DNA of 64,000 nucleotides from Pseudomonadota bacterium (GTDB lineage Bacteria > Pseudomonadota > Alphaproteobacteria > Sphingomonadales > Sphingomonadaceae): assembly GCA_023433305.1 (NCBI GenBank), contig JAEZCZ010000120.1, positions 1 to 64,000 of the forward strand, read 5' to 3'. Each line of letters starts with the position of its first letter. Within the stretch, counting starts at the first letter, position 1. The position numbers were made by a program, and so were the translations under genes. The notes beneath the pieces are model-generated. The model searched no databases. It saw only the letters and a list, made by a program, of their open reading frames with translations, and was not told the origin of the DNA. Positions 28,478 through 39,065 of this stretch are shown piece by piece.

Positions 28478-29736
28478 AGCTCGCCATCCGCTTCGTGGCG
28501 GCGCTTCCGGCGGGGCCTGGCGAAAGTGACTTCGCCGGCGTCGCGCCAGTCCAGCCGCTCGCGCTGGAGATAGGGATTGCGCCGCGTAATCGCGAGCAAG
28601 AGCCCGACCAGGAAGCATTGCGCGATGGTCGACGAGCCGCCGTAGCTGACCAGCGGCAGCGTCAGGCCCTTCGAGGGGAAGAGCTGCAGGTTCACCAGGA
28701 TATTGACGAAAGCCTGCCCGGCGAACAGCGCGACGAGCCCCGTGGCCGAAAGCAGCACGAACAGGTTGTCCTCGTCGAACAGCCGCAGCATCGCGCGTGC
28801 GACGATGGCGAGGTAGAGCAGCACCACCACGCCGCAGATGAGCAGCCCGAACTCTTCGCCGATCACCGAGAAGATGTAGTCGGTATGCGCTTCGGGAAGG
28901 CGCATCTTTTCCGTGCCGAGCCACAGCCCGGCTCCGGTCCAGCCGCCACCCATCAACGTCCGGCTGGCGAGGTCGACCTGGTCGAACGCCGTGCCGCCGC
29001 CGAGGAAGGAATCGATGCGATGGCGCGCGTTGTCGTAGAAGATGTAAGCCATCGCGAGCATGCCGATGCCCGCCCCTGCCAGGATCCCGATCCGCTGGAG
29101 CGGCAACCCGGCGAGCATGACGAGGACGAACCAGCAGCCGACGAACAGGATCGCGTCGCCGAGGTTCGGCTGGATCATCAGCAGCATCACGACCAGGCCC
29201 ATGAAGGCGCCGCTCAGCGGGATCACCGGCAATTCGGGATCGCGCGCGCTCCACGAAAGGATCCAGGCCGTGGCGACCGCGAACGCGGGCTTGAGGAACT
29301 CGCTCGGCTGAAAGCGGATCCCGAAGTCGAGCCAGCGGCGGGCGCCGTTCACCTCGGTCCCGATCAAGGGCACCAGCAGCATCGCGCCGATCATCGCCGC
29401 GCTCAGCACGATCGCGCCGCGCCGCACCAGCTCGCGCGGCATCAGCGAGGTCGCCAGCATCACCAGGATGCCGAGGAACTGGAAGCGCAAGTGCAGCCAG
29501 AAGAAGTAAAGATCGCCGAGCTGTTCGCTCCCGGTCGAAAGCCGGCGTGCGCTCGCGGGCGAAGCGGCCGCGACCGAGATCGCCCCGATCATCATCAGCG
29601 CCGCGATCAGGAACAGCAGTCCCCGGTCGAGTTCGCGCCACCAGATCTGCAACTGGCGCTTGCGGCTGCGCGGGAACTGCTGCGCCGGCGCGCTGCGCTC
29701 GCCCGGACGGGGAATATAGGGGCGCAGCGGAGTCAT
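28474..29736 (-). CDS. ftsW: SEDS glycosyltransferase FtsW
   Basis: Polytopic septal peptidoglycan polymerase of the SEDS family, 420 residues with about ten membrane spans. Conserved patches are [12 protein letters not shown], the catalytic-loop area with [13 protein letters not shown] and the C-terminal [10 protein letters not shown]. It works with FtsI, encoded in the same run. The 40-residue N-terminus and the Arg-rich C-terminus are cytoplasmic. The start and stop overlap murD and murG by 4 nt. Confidence 0.96.
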   Translation of the reverse strand: MTPLRPYIPRPGERSAPAQQFPRSRKRQLQIWWRELDRGLLFLIAALMMIGAISVAAASPASARRLSTGSEQLGDLYFFWLHLRFQFLGILVMLATSLMPRELVRRGAIVLSAAMIGAMLLVPLIGTEVNGARRWLDFGIRFQPSEFLKPAFAVATAWILSWSARDPELPVIPLSGAFMGLVVMLLMIQPNLGDAILFVGCWFVLVMLAGLPLQRIGILAGAGIGMLAMAYIFYDNARHRIDSFLGGGTAFDQVDLASRTLMGGGWTGAGLWLGTEKMRLPEAHTDYIFSVIGEEFGLLICGVVVLLYLAIVARAMLRLFDEDNLFVLLSATGLVALFAGQAFVNILVNLQLFPSKGLTLPLVSYGGSSTIAQCFLVGLLLAITRRNPYLQRERLDWRDAGEVTFARPRRKRRHEADGEL

Positions 29737-31088
29737 GCCGCCGAGCTCGCGCGGCAGGCGTTGGGCTGCTCGGCCTGGCCGGTCAGCTCATGGACAAGCT
29801 TGCGGAAGCAGTCGCCACGTTGCTCGTAGTCGCGAAACTGGTCAAAGCTCGCACAGGCGGGGGAGAACAGCACGACGTCTCCGGGCGCGGCCGCGGCGAT
29901 GGCGCGCTGCACCGCCTCGCACAGCATCTCGCAGCGCTCGACATGCATCACCGGCTCGAGAATCTCGGCGAACCGCGGCCCCGCCTCGCCGATCGTGTAG
30001 GCGGCAGCGATGTTGCCGAAGTTGGGCGCGCATTCGTCGAGATCGTCGCCCTTGGGCAACCCCCCGCAGATCCAGTGGACGCGCTTGCGCGGCGCCGGCG
30101 GCCACGCGGCCAGCGCGGGCGCGGTCGAGGCGGGATTGGTCGCCTTGCTGTCGTTCACGAACAGCACGCCGCCGAATTCGCCCACCCGCTCCATCCGGTG
30201 CGATAGCCCGCGGAAGCTGGCCAGGCCGGCGAGGACTTCGTCGTGGCTGAGCCCCAGCTCGAGCGCGATGGCGGCCGCCACGGCTGCGTTCTGCAGGTTG
30301 TGCGGACCCTGCAGCCAGGGCCAGTCGGCCTGGTGGACCGCCCAGCGGGCGTAGTCCGCGCAGACCGCCCTGCCTTCAGGCCGGCGCGCCTGCTCGGCGC
30401 GATGGATCGCGTCGGTCGCCGCGTCCTCGCAGCCGAATACCGCGAATTGCGTCTCGCTTTGCATCGAGAACAGCCGCGCTTTCGATGCCGCGTAGGCTGC
30501 AAAGCCGTCGTAGCGGTCGAGATGGTCGGGTGTGATGTTGGTCAGCCCCGCCGCCTCGCAGCCGAGCGAGAAGGTCAGGTCGATCTGATAGCTCGACAAC
30601 TCGAGTACGTAGGTTCCGCCTTCGGGAAGCGGCTCCTGGCCCAGGATCGGCAGACCGATGTTGCCGCCCATCCGCGCCGGGCGGCCCGCGTGTTCGAGCA
30701 GGTGATGGACCAGGGCCGTGGTGGTCGACTTGCCGTTGGTGCCGGTGATGCCGACGACCATGTGCGGCGGCAGGTCGGTGCGCGCCTGCGCAAACAGCTC
30801 GATGTCGCCGATCAGCGGCACGCCGGCGGCGCGCGCCTTGTCGGCGATGGGGTGGGTATTGAGCGGCACGCCGGGCGAAAGCACCACGCCATCGAAGCCA
30901 GCCAGGTCGATCGCCAGCGGGTCGGTGATCGTCGCGCGGCCGGCAAGTTGCTCGCGCGGACCCTCGCGGCGGTCCCATGCCGTGACGTGGGCACCGCTCG
31001 CGAGCAGAGCCTCTGCGGCCGCCATGCCTGATCGGGCGAGGCCGAGCACGGCATAACGCTTCCCTGCAAAGGCGCGCGAAACGATCAT
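29733..31088 (-). CDS. murD: UDP-MurNAc-L-Ala--D-Glu ligase
   Basis: Adds D-Glu to the stem, 451 residues. The N-terminal UDP-binding strand is [13 protein letters not shown]. The P-loop GTNGKS is at 116-121, LELSSYQID follows, and ITPDHLDRY marks the central domain. DSKATNP is in the C-terminal domain. The ATG at 31088 overlaps the mraY stop. A longer open frame from 31889 lies inside mraY and is rejected. Confidence 0.96.
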   Translation of the reverse strand: MIVSRAFAGKRYAVLGLARSGMAAAEALLASGAHVTAWDRREGPREQLAGRATITDPLAIDLAGFDGVVLSPGVPLNTHPIADKARAAGVPLIGDIELFAQARTDLPPHMVVGITGTNGKSTTTALVHHLLEHAGRPARMGGNIGLPILGQEPLPEGGTYVLELSSYQIDLTFSLGCEAAGLTNITPDHLDRYDGFAAYAASKARLFSMQSETQFAVFGCEDAATDAIHRAEQARRPEGRAVCADYARWAVHQADWPWLQGPHNLQNAAVAAAIALELGLSHDEVLAGLASFRGLSHRMERVGEFGGVLFVNDSKATNPASTAPALAAWPPAPRKRVHWICGGLPKGDDLDECAPNFGNIAAAYTIGEAGPRFAEILEPVMHVERCEMLCEAVQRAIAAAAPGDVVLFSPACASFDQFRDYEQRGDCFRKLVHELTGQAEQPNACRASSAA

Positions 31089-32155
31089 CGCAGCTTCAGC
31101 GTCGAAAGGCCGATCACCGCCAGCACGATCGCGATGATCCAGAACCGGATCACCACGGTCGATTCCTTCCAGCCGAGTTGCTCGAAGTGGTGGTGGATCG
31201 GAGCCATGCGGAAGATGCGCTTGCCGGTGCGCTTGAACCAGAACACCTGGATGATGACGCTGGCGGTCTCCATCACGAACAGGCCGCCGATGATCAGCAG
31301 CACCAGCTCGTGGTTGACGGCCACGGCGACGGCTCCGAGCGCGCCGCCCAGCGCCAAGCTCCCCGTGTCGCCCATGAACACCGCCGCCGGCGGCGCGTTG
31401 AACCACAGGAAGGCGAGCCCCGCCCCCATGATCGCCGCGCACATGATCGCCAGTTCGCCGGCACCGGGCACGTGCGGAATGCCGAGATAGTCGGAATAGT
31501 CGACGCGACCGACCAGATAGCAGATGAACAGGAAAGCCCCCGCCGCGATCACGATCGGCATCGTCGCCAGCCCGTCGAGCCCGTCGGTCAGGTTCACGGC
31601 GTTGCCGAAGCCGACGATGATCGTCGCGGCGAACACGTAGTAGAGCGGACCCAGCGGGATGTATCGATCGGTCAGGAACGGCACGTAGAGATTGGTGCCC
31701 GCAGGCCCCACGATGATCGCCACGGCGATGCCCGCCACGATGAACTCGAGCAGCAGCCGGACCTTGCCCGAAACGCCCTTGTGGCTGCGCTTGGTCACCT
31801 TGTCGAGATCGTCGAAGAAGCCGATCAACCCGAAGCCCGCGGTCACGGCCAGGCAAGCCCAGACCAGCGGCGTTGCCGGATTCATCCACAGCAGCATCGA
31901 GACCGTCAGCGCGGTGAGGATCATGAGCCCGCCCATCGTCGGCGTGCCGACCTTGGCGAGATGCGTCTGCGGCCCGTCGTCGCGGATCGGCTGGCCCTTG
32001 CCCTGCCGAACCCGCAGCATGTTGATGAATTTCGGCCCGATGATCAGCCCGAGCGCGAGCGCGGTGAGCAACGTCGCACCGGCACGGAAGGTCTGGTAGC
32101 GGACGAGGTTGAAAAGCCCTTCGAATTCAAGCCATTGGGCAAGCAAATAGAGCAT
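31085..32155 (-). CDS. mraY: Phospho-MurNAc-pentapeptide transferase MraY
   Basis: Membrane enzyme (356 residues, ten spans) that makes lipid I from undecaprenyl phosphate. The family loops are [20 protein letters not shown] after the first spans, the Asp pair in [25 protein letters not shown], and the His loop [11 protein letters not shown] near the C-terminus. It lies 15 nt after murF and overlaps murD by 4 nt. Confidence 0.97.
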   Translation of the reverse strand: MLYLLAQWLEFEGLFNLVRYQTFRAGATLLTALALGLIIGPKFINMLRVRQGKGQPIRDDGPQTHLAKVGTPTMGGLMILTALTVSMLLWMNPATPLVWACLAVTAGFGLIGFFDDLDKVTKRSHKGVSGKVRLLLEFIVAGIAVAIIVGPAGTNLYVPFLTDRYIPLGPLYYVFAATIIVGFGNAVNLTDGLDGLATMPIVIAAGAFLFICYLVGRVDYSDYLGIPHVPGAGELAIMCAAIMGAGLAFLWFNAPPAAVFMGDTGSLALGGALGAVAVAVNHELVLLIIGGLFVMETASVIIQVFWFKRTGKRIFRMAPIHHHFEQLGWKESTVVIRFWIIAIVLAVIGLSTLKLR

Positions 32156-32170
32156 TCGCGGCGTTCAGCC

Positions 32171-33622
32171 TTATTTCGCGGCGAAATGGGCGACGACCCT
32201 GCCCAGTCCGACCGAATTCGAACCCTTCACGAGCACTGCGTCGCCGCCAGTGAGGCCGAATTCCTCCAGCGCGGCGATCGCTTCGCCCGGCCCTTGGCAA
32301 TGGGCGTAGGCGGCGCGGTTGCCAAGCGTGTTCTGGGCCGCTTTCCCCAGCTCGCGCGCGAGGGCGAGCATCTCTTCGCCGACCAGGATCGCATAGTCGA
32401 CCCGCGCGTCGGCCAGCGGCCCGGCCAGCTGCGCATGGAACGAGGGCGCGAAATCGCCCAGCTCCTTCATGCTGCCTAGCACCGCGATGCGGCGCCCCGC
32501 CGGGGTGGCGCCGAGCTGCGCGAGCGTGGCGCGCATCGAGGCGGGATTGGCGTTGTAGCTCTCGTCGATCATCAGCGCGTGCCCGCCGGGCACGCGCACG
32601 CGATGTCGCGCGCCGCGACCCTTGAGCCCGCCCATCTCCGCCAGCGCGAGCCCGGCCGCGCCGAGATCGCCGCCGGCGGCATGCACCGCCGCCATGACGG
32701 CAAGCGAGTTCGCCACCCAGTGCTCGCCGGGCTCGGCCACCGAGAAGCACAGGCGCCGGTCCTCGAGCGCCGCGGTGACGAGCGAGCCGCCGTTGGCGAC
32801 CGCGACCGCGTCGAGCAGCCGCACGTCGGCATCGGCCGCGCGCCCGAAGGCCAGCACTCTCGCGCCCCGCGCCTCGGCCGCCGTCCGCAAGCGTTGGTAG
32901 TGCGCGCTGTCCGCCGGGATCACCGCGGTGCCGCCCGGTTCCAGCCCTGCGAAGATCTCGGCCTTGGCATCGGCGATCGCTTCCTCGCTGCCGAGGTTCT
33001 CGATGTGCGCGGGCGCGATGGTCGTGACGACCGCCACGTGCGGCCGCACTTGTGCCGTCAATCCAAGGATTTCGCCGGCGTGGTTCATGCCCATCTCGAA
33101 CACGCCGAACCGACTGCGCGCGGGCATCCGGGATAGGCTGAGCGGGACGCCGACATGGTTGTTGTAGCTGCGAACCGAACGATGCGCGGCGCCTTTGCTG
33201 GTGCGCTCGAGCGCGGCGAAGATCGCTTCCTTCACTCCCGTCTTGCCGACCGAACCCGTCACCCCGATCACGTGCACGGGCGCGCGCTTGCGCGCCGCCT
33301 TGGCCAGAAGCTCGAGCGCCCTCGAGGTATCCTCGACCAGGACGTGCGGCTGCGGGATGGGCTTCTCGACCACCGCCGCGGCCGCGCCGCCGGCAAAGGC
33401 CTTGTCGACATAGAGGTGCCCGTCCGCGCTTTCGCCCTTGAGCGCGAAGAACAGGTCGCCGGAACGCACGTCGCGCGAATCCATCTCGACCCCGCCCGCC
33501 TGGAACGGTTCGCTGGCGACGCCGCCGGTGGCCGCAGCGACCTCTTCGGACGTCCACAGCGCCAGGCGCCGCTGGTCGCGGTCCTCGGCAGGCCAGCGCA
33601 AGGTCTTCAGCAAAGCGTTCAT
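32171..33622 (-). CDS. murF: UDP-MurNAc-tripeptide--D-Ala-D-Ala ligase
   Basis: Final cytoplasmic stem ligase, adding the dipeptide made by Ddl; 483 residues. The P-loop VTGSVGKT is at 121-128, with YNNHVGVPL and FEMGMNHAGEI typical of MurF. The C-terminal domain has DESYNANPASM. It starts 7 nt after the murE stop. No fusion with murE, unlike some lineages. Confidence 0.96.
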   Translation of the reverse strand: MNALLKTLRWPAEDRDQRRLALWTSEEVAAATGGVASEPFQAGGVEMDSRDVRSGDLFFALKGESADGHLYVDKAFAGGAAAAVVEKPIPQPHVLVEDTSRALELLAKAARKRAPVHVIGVTGSVGKTGVKEAIFAALERTSKGAAHRSVRSYNNHVGVPLSLSRMPARSRFGVFEMGMNHAGEILGLTAQVRPHVAVVTTIAPAHIENLGSEEAIADAKAEIFAGLEPGGTAVIPADSAHYQRLRTAAEARGARVLAFGRAADADVRLLDAVAVANGGSLVTAALEDRRLCFSVAEPGEHWVANSLAVMAAVHAAGGDLGAAGLALAEMGGLKGRGARHRVRVPGGHALMIDESYNANPASMRATLAQLGATPAGRRIAVLGSMKELGDFAPSFHAQLAGPLADARVDYAILVGEEMLALARELGKAAQNTLGNRAAYAHCQGPGEAIAALEEFGLTGGDAVLVKGSNSVGLGRVVAHFAAK

Positions 33623-33629
33623 GTGACCC

Positions 33630-35093
33630 CTAAGCTCCTGCCAGTTCCGCAGCGCATTCGCGAGCGACGGTCACGTCGTCGAAGGGGAGAACCCTCATGT
33701 TTTCCCCCGTTCCCACGATCTGCCCCTGTTCGTGCCCCTTGCCGGCTATCAGGACGATGTCGCCGGCCCCTGCCTCGTCGATGGCCGCGCGTATGGCCGC
33801 GCGCCGGTCGCCGATCTCGCGAGCCCGCGGCGCACCGGCGAGCACCTGGAGCCGGATCGCCGCCGGATCCTCCCCGCGCGGATTGTCGTCGGTGACGATG
33901 ACCAAGTCGGAATGCGCGGCAGCGACTTCGCCCATTTGGGCGCGCTTGCCGATGTCCCGATCACCTCCAGCGCCGAACACGGTGATCAGCCGGTGTTCAA
34001 CGTGCGGATGAAGCGCTTCAATCGCAGCTGCGAGCGCGTCCGGAGTGTGCGCGTAATCGACGTAGACGGGCACCCCGGCCCCGGTGATCACCGCCCGCTC
34101 CAACCTGCCGCGCACCGGTTGCAACCGGCCCAAAGCGTCGAATACCGCCGCCGCCTCTCCTCCCGTCGCGAGCACGAGCCCGGCCGCGACCAGCGCATTG
34201 GCGGCCTGGTAGGCGCCGATGAGCGGCAGCATGACCTTGTAGCGCGTGCCCTGATGTTCGATCTCAAGTTCCTGGCCCAAGTGGCCGGGATTGCGGGAAA
34301 GCAGGCGAATGCCGTCACCCGCTTCGCCCACGCTGAAGACCGCGAGCGATCGCCCGCGCGCCGCCGCGATGGCCCGCTCGCTCCAGGCATCGTCCGCCCA
34401 GATGACCGCCGCCCCGTCCTCGTCGACGACCTCCGAGAACAGCCGCATCTTGGCCGTGAAGTAGTCCTCCATGTCGGCATGGTAATCGAGGTGGTCGCGG
34501 CTAAGATTGGTGAAGGCCCCCGCCTTCACCGGCAGCCCCTCGTTGCGGAACTGCGAAAGCCCATGGCTCGAAGCCTCATACGCGACGTGCGTCACCCCCT
34601 CGCGCGCCAGGCCGGTCATGTTCGAGAGGAATGTGACGATATCGGGTGTGGTGAGGCCGGTCGAGACGCTCTCGTCCGGCGTGGTAACCCCCAGAGTGCC
34701 GATCGATGCCGCGCGGTGTCCGCACATGCGCCAGATCTGCCGCGTCATCTCCACGGTCGAGGTCTTGCCGTTCGTTCCCGTGACCGCGACAACGGTGTCC
34801 GGAACGGGGCGGAAGAACTGCGCGGCAAGGGTGGCGAAAGCCTTCCGCGGCTGAGGGTCGGCGAGGTGCGCCGCGCCAGTCACGCACACTTCGGGGCGTG
34901 CCACGATCGCGATGGCGCCGGCAGCCACCGCCGCCGGGACGAAGTCCTCCCCGTTAACGGCGCTGCCCTGGAACGCGCCGAACACGGTCCCCGGGGCTAC
35001 CTTGCGATGATCGATGGCGAAGCCGGTCACCGTCTCGTCGGCAAAACCATCCGCATCCATCCCAACTGCCCCGGCCAAGGTCCCGAGCTTCAT
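33630..35093 (-). CDS. murE: UDP-MurNAc-tripeptide synthetase MurE, DAP type
   Basis: Adds the third residue of the stem peptide; 487 residues. The P-loop GTNGKT is at 106-111. The motif DNPRGEDP near 408 is the mark of enzymes that use meso-diaminopimelate rather than lysine, so the wall is predicted to be DAP-type. The ATG at 35093 overlaps the ftsI stop by 1 nt (TGATG). A TTG one codon earlier (35096) would give a 4-nt overlap and cannot be excluded. Confidence 0.95.
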   Translation of the reverse strand: MKLGTLAGAVGMDADGFADETVTGFAIDHRKVAPGTVFGAFQGSAVNGEDFVPAAVAAGAIAIVARPEVCVTGAAHLADPQPRKAFATLAAQFFRPVPDTVVAVTGTNGKTSTVEMTRQIWRMCGHRAASIGTLGVTTPDESVSTGLTTPDIVTFLSNMTGLAREGVTHVAYEASSHGLSQFRNEGLPVKAGAFTNLSRDHLDYHADMEDYFTAKMRLFSEVVDEDGAAVIWADDAWSERAIAAARGRSLAVFSVGEAGDGIRLLSRNPGHLGQELEIEHQGTRYKVMLPLIGAYQAANALVAAGLVLATGGEAAAVFDALGRLQPVRGRLERAVITGAGVPVYVDYAHTPDALAAAIEALHPHVEHRLITVFGAGGDRDIGKRAQMGEVAAAHSDLVIVTDDNPRGEDPAAIRLQVLAGAPRAREIGDRRAAIRAAIDEAGAGDIVLIAGKGHEQGQIVGTGENMRVLPFDDVTVARECAAELAGA

Positions 35094-36805
35094 CAATGGT
35101 CCCCGACGAGCGGCTTTAGATCGGTGAGATCGACGTCACGGGTCTCGTCGGGAAGGACGCCGAGCAGAGGTCCGATGCGCGGGACCAGGCGCCCCACGAT
35201 GGGTGCCGCATTCCATGCGGCCGTACGCTGGTATGAGCTGGCCGCGGTCCCCTTGGGTTCGTCGAGCATCGCGATGACCACGTAGCGCGGCTTGTCCATT
35301 GGGAAGGCCGCGGCGAACGTCGAGACCAGCGTGGTGCGAGCATAGCCGCCCGAGCTCGGCTTCTCGGCGCTGCCGGTCTTGCCGCCGACGCGGAAACCCG
35401 GGGCGTCGGCGTTGCGGCCGGTGCCATAGACCGCAATCATCCGCAGCAACTGGTTCATGCGAGCGCTCGTGCTGGCCTTGAACACGCGGCGCCCGCGATT
35501 GACCTCGCCTGGCTCGACCTTCTGAAGCGTCGCCGGGCGCCAGATGCCACCGTTGACCATCGCGGCATAAGCGGTGGCCAGGTGCAACGGGGTGACGGCG
35601 ATCCCGTGCCCATAGCCGACGGTCACTCCGCGCAGCAGCGGCCAGTCCCCACTCGGCCAGATCGGGAAACCGCGCGCGGGCAGTTCGACGTAAGGCCGCT
35701 CGTTCATCCCCAGGTCCGCCATCGTCTGCTTGAGCCGGGCTGTGCCGAGATCCTCGACGACGTGGGCCGTCACGACGTTCGACGAATGGATCAGCATCTC
35801 TGGCACGTTCAGCGTCGCGCCTTTGAGCTTCAAATCCTTGATGGTGTATCCGCTGATCGGGTACGGCGTGGCCGAGTAACGCCGGGAGAGGTCCGCAACC
35901 GTACCGGCGTCGATCGCAGCAGCGACGGTGAGCGGCTTGAAAGTCGAGCCGAGCTCGTAAACCTGGTTCGTGACCTTGTTGAAGACGTGGTTACGGCCCT
36001 CCTCGTCGACATTGTTGGGATCGAACTCGGGAAGCGAGGCAAGCGCCATGACCTCGCCGGTATCGACGTCGAGCACGATTCCGGCCGCGCCGACCGCGTC
36101 CACGGACAGCATGCCGCGACGCAGCTCATCCTCGAGCGCGCCCTGAACCCGCACGTCGATCGAAAGCGCGACCGGCTCCGCGCGGCGGGCGGGATCGATC
36201 AGGCGGTCGTCGAGCGCCGCCTCCATGCCGACATAGCCTTTGCCGTCCTGAACGTACCCGAGGACGTGAGCAGCCATCGTCCCTTGCGGGTAGTGCCGAT
36301 CGGTCTCGCGCGGCAGTTCCAGCGCCAGCTCGCCGATCGCCATCACGCGGTTGGCGTCTTCCGGCAGGACGCGGCGGCGCAGATAGCCCGCCTTGCCCGA
36401 GGCGAGCTGCTGCGCGATCGCGTGCTCATCGAGATCGGGGAAGATGACCTTGAGCCGCGCCGCGACCGACTTCGCCGACTGCACCAGCGGCGGGCCGCCG
36501 TCGTCCATCGCATCGGGATTGAACCACAGGGCGTACGCGGGGAACGCGCGCGCCAGCGGAACGCCGTTTCGGTCGGTCAGCTCGCCGCGTGGCGGCAGCA
36601 GCGCCGCAGCCATCGAGCGGTGGCTGGGCGCCGGCTCGACCACACCGATCCACGCGATGCGCAGCAGCGCGGCCGCCGCCAGCACCACGAACACCGCACC
36701 GACCAGCAGCATCCGCAATTGCGCGAGCAGCAGGGCCCGACGCCGCACGTCGACCAGCTCGATGCGTCCGGAATGTGCCTGGGCGGGGACCGCCAAGGCA
36801 TTCAC
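35093..36805 (-). CDS. ftsI: Septal transpeptidase FtsI (PBP3)
   Basis: Class B penicillin-binding protein that cross-links septal peptidoglycan, 570 residues. A cytoplasmic N-terminus and one membrane span (about 33-55) precede the pedestal domain. The transpeptidase domain has Ser287 in STFK, the SxN motif Ser341-Ser342-Asn343, and KTG at 476-478. It begins at a GTG that overlaps the ftsL stop (GTGA). No PASTA domain is present. Confidence 0.96.
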   Translation of the reverse strand: MNALAVPAQAHSGRIELVDVRRRALLLAQLRMLLVGAVFVVLAAAALLRIAWIGVVEPAPSHRSMAAALLPPRGELTDRNGVPLARAFPAYALWFNPDAMDDGGPPLVQSAKSVAARLKVIFPDLDEHAIAQQLASGKAGYLRRRVLPEDANRVMAIGELALELPRETDRHYPQGTMAAHVLGYVQDGKGYVGMEAALDDRLIDPARRAEPVALSIDVRVQGALEDELRRGMLSVDAVGAAGIVLDVDTGEVMALASLPEFDPNNVDEEGRNHVFNKVTNQVYELGSTFKPLTVAAAIDAGTVADLSRRYSATPYPISGYTIKDLKLKGATLNVPEMLIHSSNVVTAHVVEDLGTARLKQTMADLGMNERPYVELPARGFPIWPSGDWPLLRGVTVGYGHGIAVTPLHLATAYAAMVNGGIWRPATLQKVEPGEVNRGRRVFKASTSARMNQLLRMIAVYGTGRNADAPGFRVGGKTGSAEKPSSGGYARTTLVSTFAAAFPMDKPRYVVIAMLDEPKGTAASSYQRTAAWNAAPIVGRLVPRIGPLLGVLPDETRDVDLTDLKPLVGDH

Positions 36806-37308
36806 TGCGATGCGCTCCCGATCACCGCACCGAGCGGGATCCGCATCGAGCCACCGCGATCGGCGATGCTCGCCACGACCAAGGGACCTTCAGGTTCGAC
36901 CAAGGCATCGTCGAGCGGCTCGCCGGTTAGCGGGGAGACGAGCTTCGGATAAGACGGCGCCGGGGTCCCGGCACCCCCCGCCACACGGATCGGCTCGGGA
37001 GCGCCGATCGCACGCGGACCGCCGAAACTGGCGAGCTGGCGCTCGCTCTCGAGGAACTGCGCGGCGGTCGGCGCGGTATAGCCGAAGTCCACGCGGTTCC
37101 AGGCGGCCAGCTGGAGCTGGTTCGAGCGGGTCTCGAACTCGGTCTCGAGCAGGAGTTTCTGCTGCTCGAGCGCCACTATCTGGCGCTCGGCACGTATGAC
37201 GTCACTGCGCACCGAGTGCACCTTGAGGTGCAGCATCAGATAGAGCGCGGTGCAGACCGCCAGCGCGGCGATCCAGCCGATGCGGCGAATGCGGTTCTGT
37301 GCGGTCAT
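36802..37308 (-). CDS. ftsL: FtsL-like divisome protein
   Basis: 168-residue bitopic protein in the ftsL slot between rsmH and ftsI. It has a short basic N-terminus, one membrane span (about 10-28), then a heptad-like coiled coil (about 35-62, with [16 protein letters not shown]). The family role is to bind FtsB and FtsQ and to activate FtsW/FtsI. The Pro/Gly-rich tail from about 95 to 168 is roughly 60-70 residues longer than the usual FtsL. The call rests mainly on position and layout, since FtsL sequences diverge strongly. Confidence 0.82.
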   Translation of the reverse strand: MTAQNRIRRIGWIAALAVCTALYLMLHLKVHSVRSDVIRAERQIVALEQQKLLLETEFETRSNQLQLAAWNRVDFGYTAPTAAQFLESERQLASFGGPRAIGAPEPIRVAGGAGTPAPSYPKLVSPLTGEPLDDALVEPEGPLVVASIADRGGSMRIPLGAVIGSASQ

Positions 37309-38246
37309 GCGGCCTGCCTCGCCGGTGAGGCGGTACGAACCGCGGCGCGCAAGGTGGCGCTGCGCGCACGCGGATTGCGCAGCGTCTCGGCATCCGACGG
37401 ACGGATCGCTTTGGAGACGCGCTCGAATGTGGCGGCGTGGCCGTCACGCGCCTCGGGCAGATGCCGACTGGCGCGGGCGGTCGCGCCTGATGCCTCGCGC
37501 AGGAAGCGCTTTACGATGCGGTCCTCGAGGCTATGGAAGCTGACTACCGCCAGCCGCCCTCCGGTCTTGAGCAGGCGCTCTGCGGCGACCAGCCCTTCCT
37601 CGAGCTCACTGAGCTCGCCGTTGACGTGAATGCGGATCGCCTGGAAACTCCGCGTGGCGGGATCCTTCGGCGCGCCCGCGCGATAACCCAGCGCCTTGCG
37701 GACGACCTGAGCCAGCTCACCGGTGGTCGAAAGCGGCCGCGCCGCGACGATCGCGCGCGCCACGCGCCGGCTCTGACGCTCCTCGCCGTAACGATAGAGC
37801 ACGTCGGCAATTTCGGCTTCGGGCGCCTCGTTGAGGAAGTCGGCCGCGGTGGGTCCCGAGCGGCTCATCGTCATGTCGAGCGGGCCGTCGGCCGAGAAGG
37901 CGAAGCCTCGCTCCGGCTGGTCGAGTTGCATCGAGGAGACGCCGATGTCCATCGCCACACCGTCAACCCGCGCCACGCCCGCTTCGGCCAGCGCGGCGAC
38001 CATCTCCGAGAAGCGGCGCGGATGAAGCACCAGCCGCGGCGGATCGAGCCGCGTTTCCGGCCAGGAGGATCCGGCGGCAATCGCATCGGGGTCGCGGTCG
38101 AACGCGTGCACCGTTGCCCCGGCGTCGAGAATTGCGCGCGTGTAGCCGCCGGCACCGAAGGTCGCGTCGACGATCACGTCGCCGGGCCCGGGAGCCAGGG
38201 CCTCGATGACCTCTTCGAGGAGGACGGGGATGTGCGGCGCGCTCAC
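37305..38246 (-). CDS. rsmH: 16S rRNA m4C1402 methyltransferase RsmH
   Basis: SAM-dependent N4-methylation of C1402 of 16S rRNA (formerly MraW), 313 residues. The SAM site is [14 protein letters not shown], followed by the HAFDRDPDA acidic loop. [13 protein letters not shown] and [16 protein letters not shown] are family signatures of the C-terminal half. The GTG at 38246 overlaps the mraZ stop (GTGA), so the longer frame to 38465 is rejected. Confidence 0.96.
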   Translation of the reverse strand: MSAPHIPVLLEEVIEALAPGPGDVIVDATFGAGGYTRAILDAGATVHAFDRDPDAIAAGSSWPETRLDPPRLVLHPRRFSEMVAALAEAGVARVDGVAMDIGVSSMQLDQPERGFAFSADGPLDMTMSRSGPTAADFLNEAPEAEIADVLYRYGEERQSRRVARAIVAARPLSTTGELAQVVRKALGYRAGAPKDPATRSFQAIRIHVNGELSELEEGLVAAERLLKTGGRLAVVSFHSLEDRIVKRFLREASGATARASRHLPEARDGHAATFERVSKAIRPSDAETLRNPRARSATLRAAVRTASPARQAA

Positions 38247-38737
38247 TTGCGTTTCGCTTTCGCGTCGGCCTCGAGCTTGCGGCACAGCGCCTGCTGGCCA
38301 GCCCACGCCTCGTCCATCGCGTAGAGTTGTTGCGGGGCCCACAAGGTGAAGAACTGCCCGCCGCCGAGGAAGCAAATTCCGCTGTCGATGGCGACGAGGT
38401 CGGCGAGATGCTCGGGAAGCACGAAGCGCCCGCTCGCGTCGAACGGAACCTCGGTGAATGACCACAACTGGGTGGAACGCAACTCGCGGTCGAAATCGCG
38501 CTGCATCCGCACCGCGTTGCCTTCCTCGCGATCGAGTTGGGCCTCGAAGCTCTCGGTCCGCGCGAGACCAAATCCCGTCAGGCAGTTCCAGCGGTCATGC
38601 TTGACGAGACACAGCGTGCGCGGGTCCTTGTCGCCCGGCGCGATGGCGTTGCGAAAAGCAGGCGGCAGGACATAGCGACCTTTGTCGCCACGCGGGGAGA
38701 AACCCTGCCCGCTATATCCTGACGGTGCCTTCGCCAC
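38243..38737 (-). CDS. mraZ: Transcriptional regulator MraZ
   Basis: First gene of the dcw cluster; MraZ is a DNA-binding repressor of its own operon in other bacteria. Two SpoVT/AbrB-like halves are seen: [19 protein letters not shown] and, later, [14 protein letters not shown]. About 164 residues. The start is probably the GTG at 38737, six residues before the first domain, with GGAG ahead of it. The frame stays open to 38866, so the start is uncertain. Clear MraZ-type repeats are not visible upstream. Confidence 0.88.
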   Translation of the reverse strand: MAKAPSGYSGQGFSPRGDKGRYVLPPAFRNAIAPGDKDPRTLCLVKHDRWNCLTGFGLARTESFEAQLDREEGNAVRMQRDFDRELRSTQLWSFTEVPFDASGRFVLPEHLADLVAIDSGICFLGGGQFFTLWAPQQLYAMDEAWAGQQALCRKLEADAKAKRK

Positions 38738-39065
38738 GCTCCGCTGCCCCCATAGGCAAGACCCAAACCCTGACCGGACACGCCTTCCCCGCGCGGCGCG
38801 CGCGAAAGCGCGAACCCCCACCCCGAGATCGGGATGCATCACGGCTGCTTTGTCCGATGGACTCACTATCTAACGCGGCAACGCGCGGGAGGAAAGGGGA
38901 AATTACGGGAAAACGTGCACAGTCCGTAGATTTTTCAAGCAAGAATCGGGATTTACAACCCGGCCCTCAACAGGCCGATGCAACAAAAACGCCACTCTTG
39001 CAGCGCCCAATTCATTGATTCTATTGAGATGGCGGACGAACCCAGATCCGCGTCCCGCGGTTTCC
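38738..39065. promoter_or_regulatory. Region upstream of the dcw cluster with three GANTC sites
   Basis: A 328-nt stretch without a supported gene. It must contain the promoter of mraZ and probably of the whole cluster. GANTC sites lie at 38860-38864, 38943-38947 and 39017-39021; by base composition about one would be expected. The middle part (about 38900-39030) is clearly AT-richer than its surroundings. I cannot assign a single -35/-10 pair by eye. Confidence 0.45.

Noticed and set aside
38738..38860. MraZ-type direct repeats (TGGG at 10-nt spacing) ahead of mraZ
   Set aside because: TGGGT and TGGGG occur, but 13 nt apart and only twice, so the known repeat pattern is not met.
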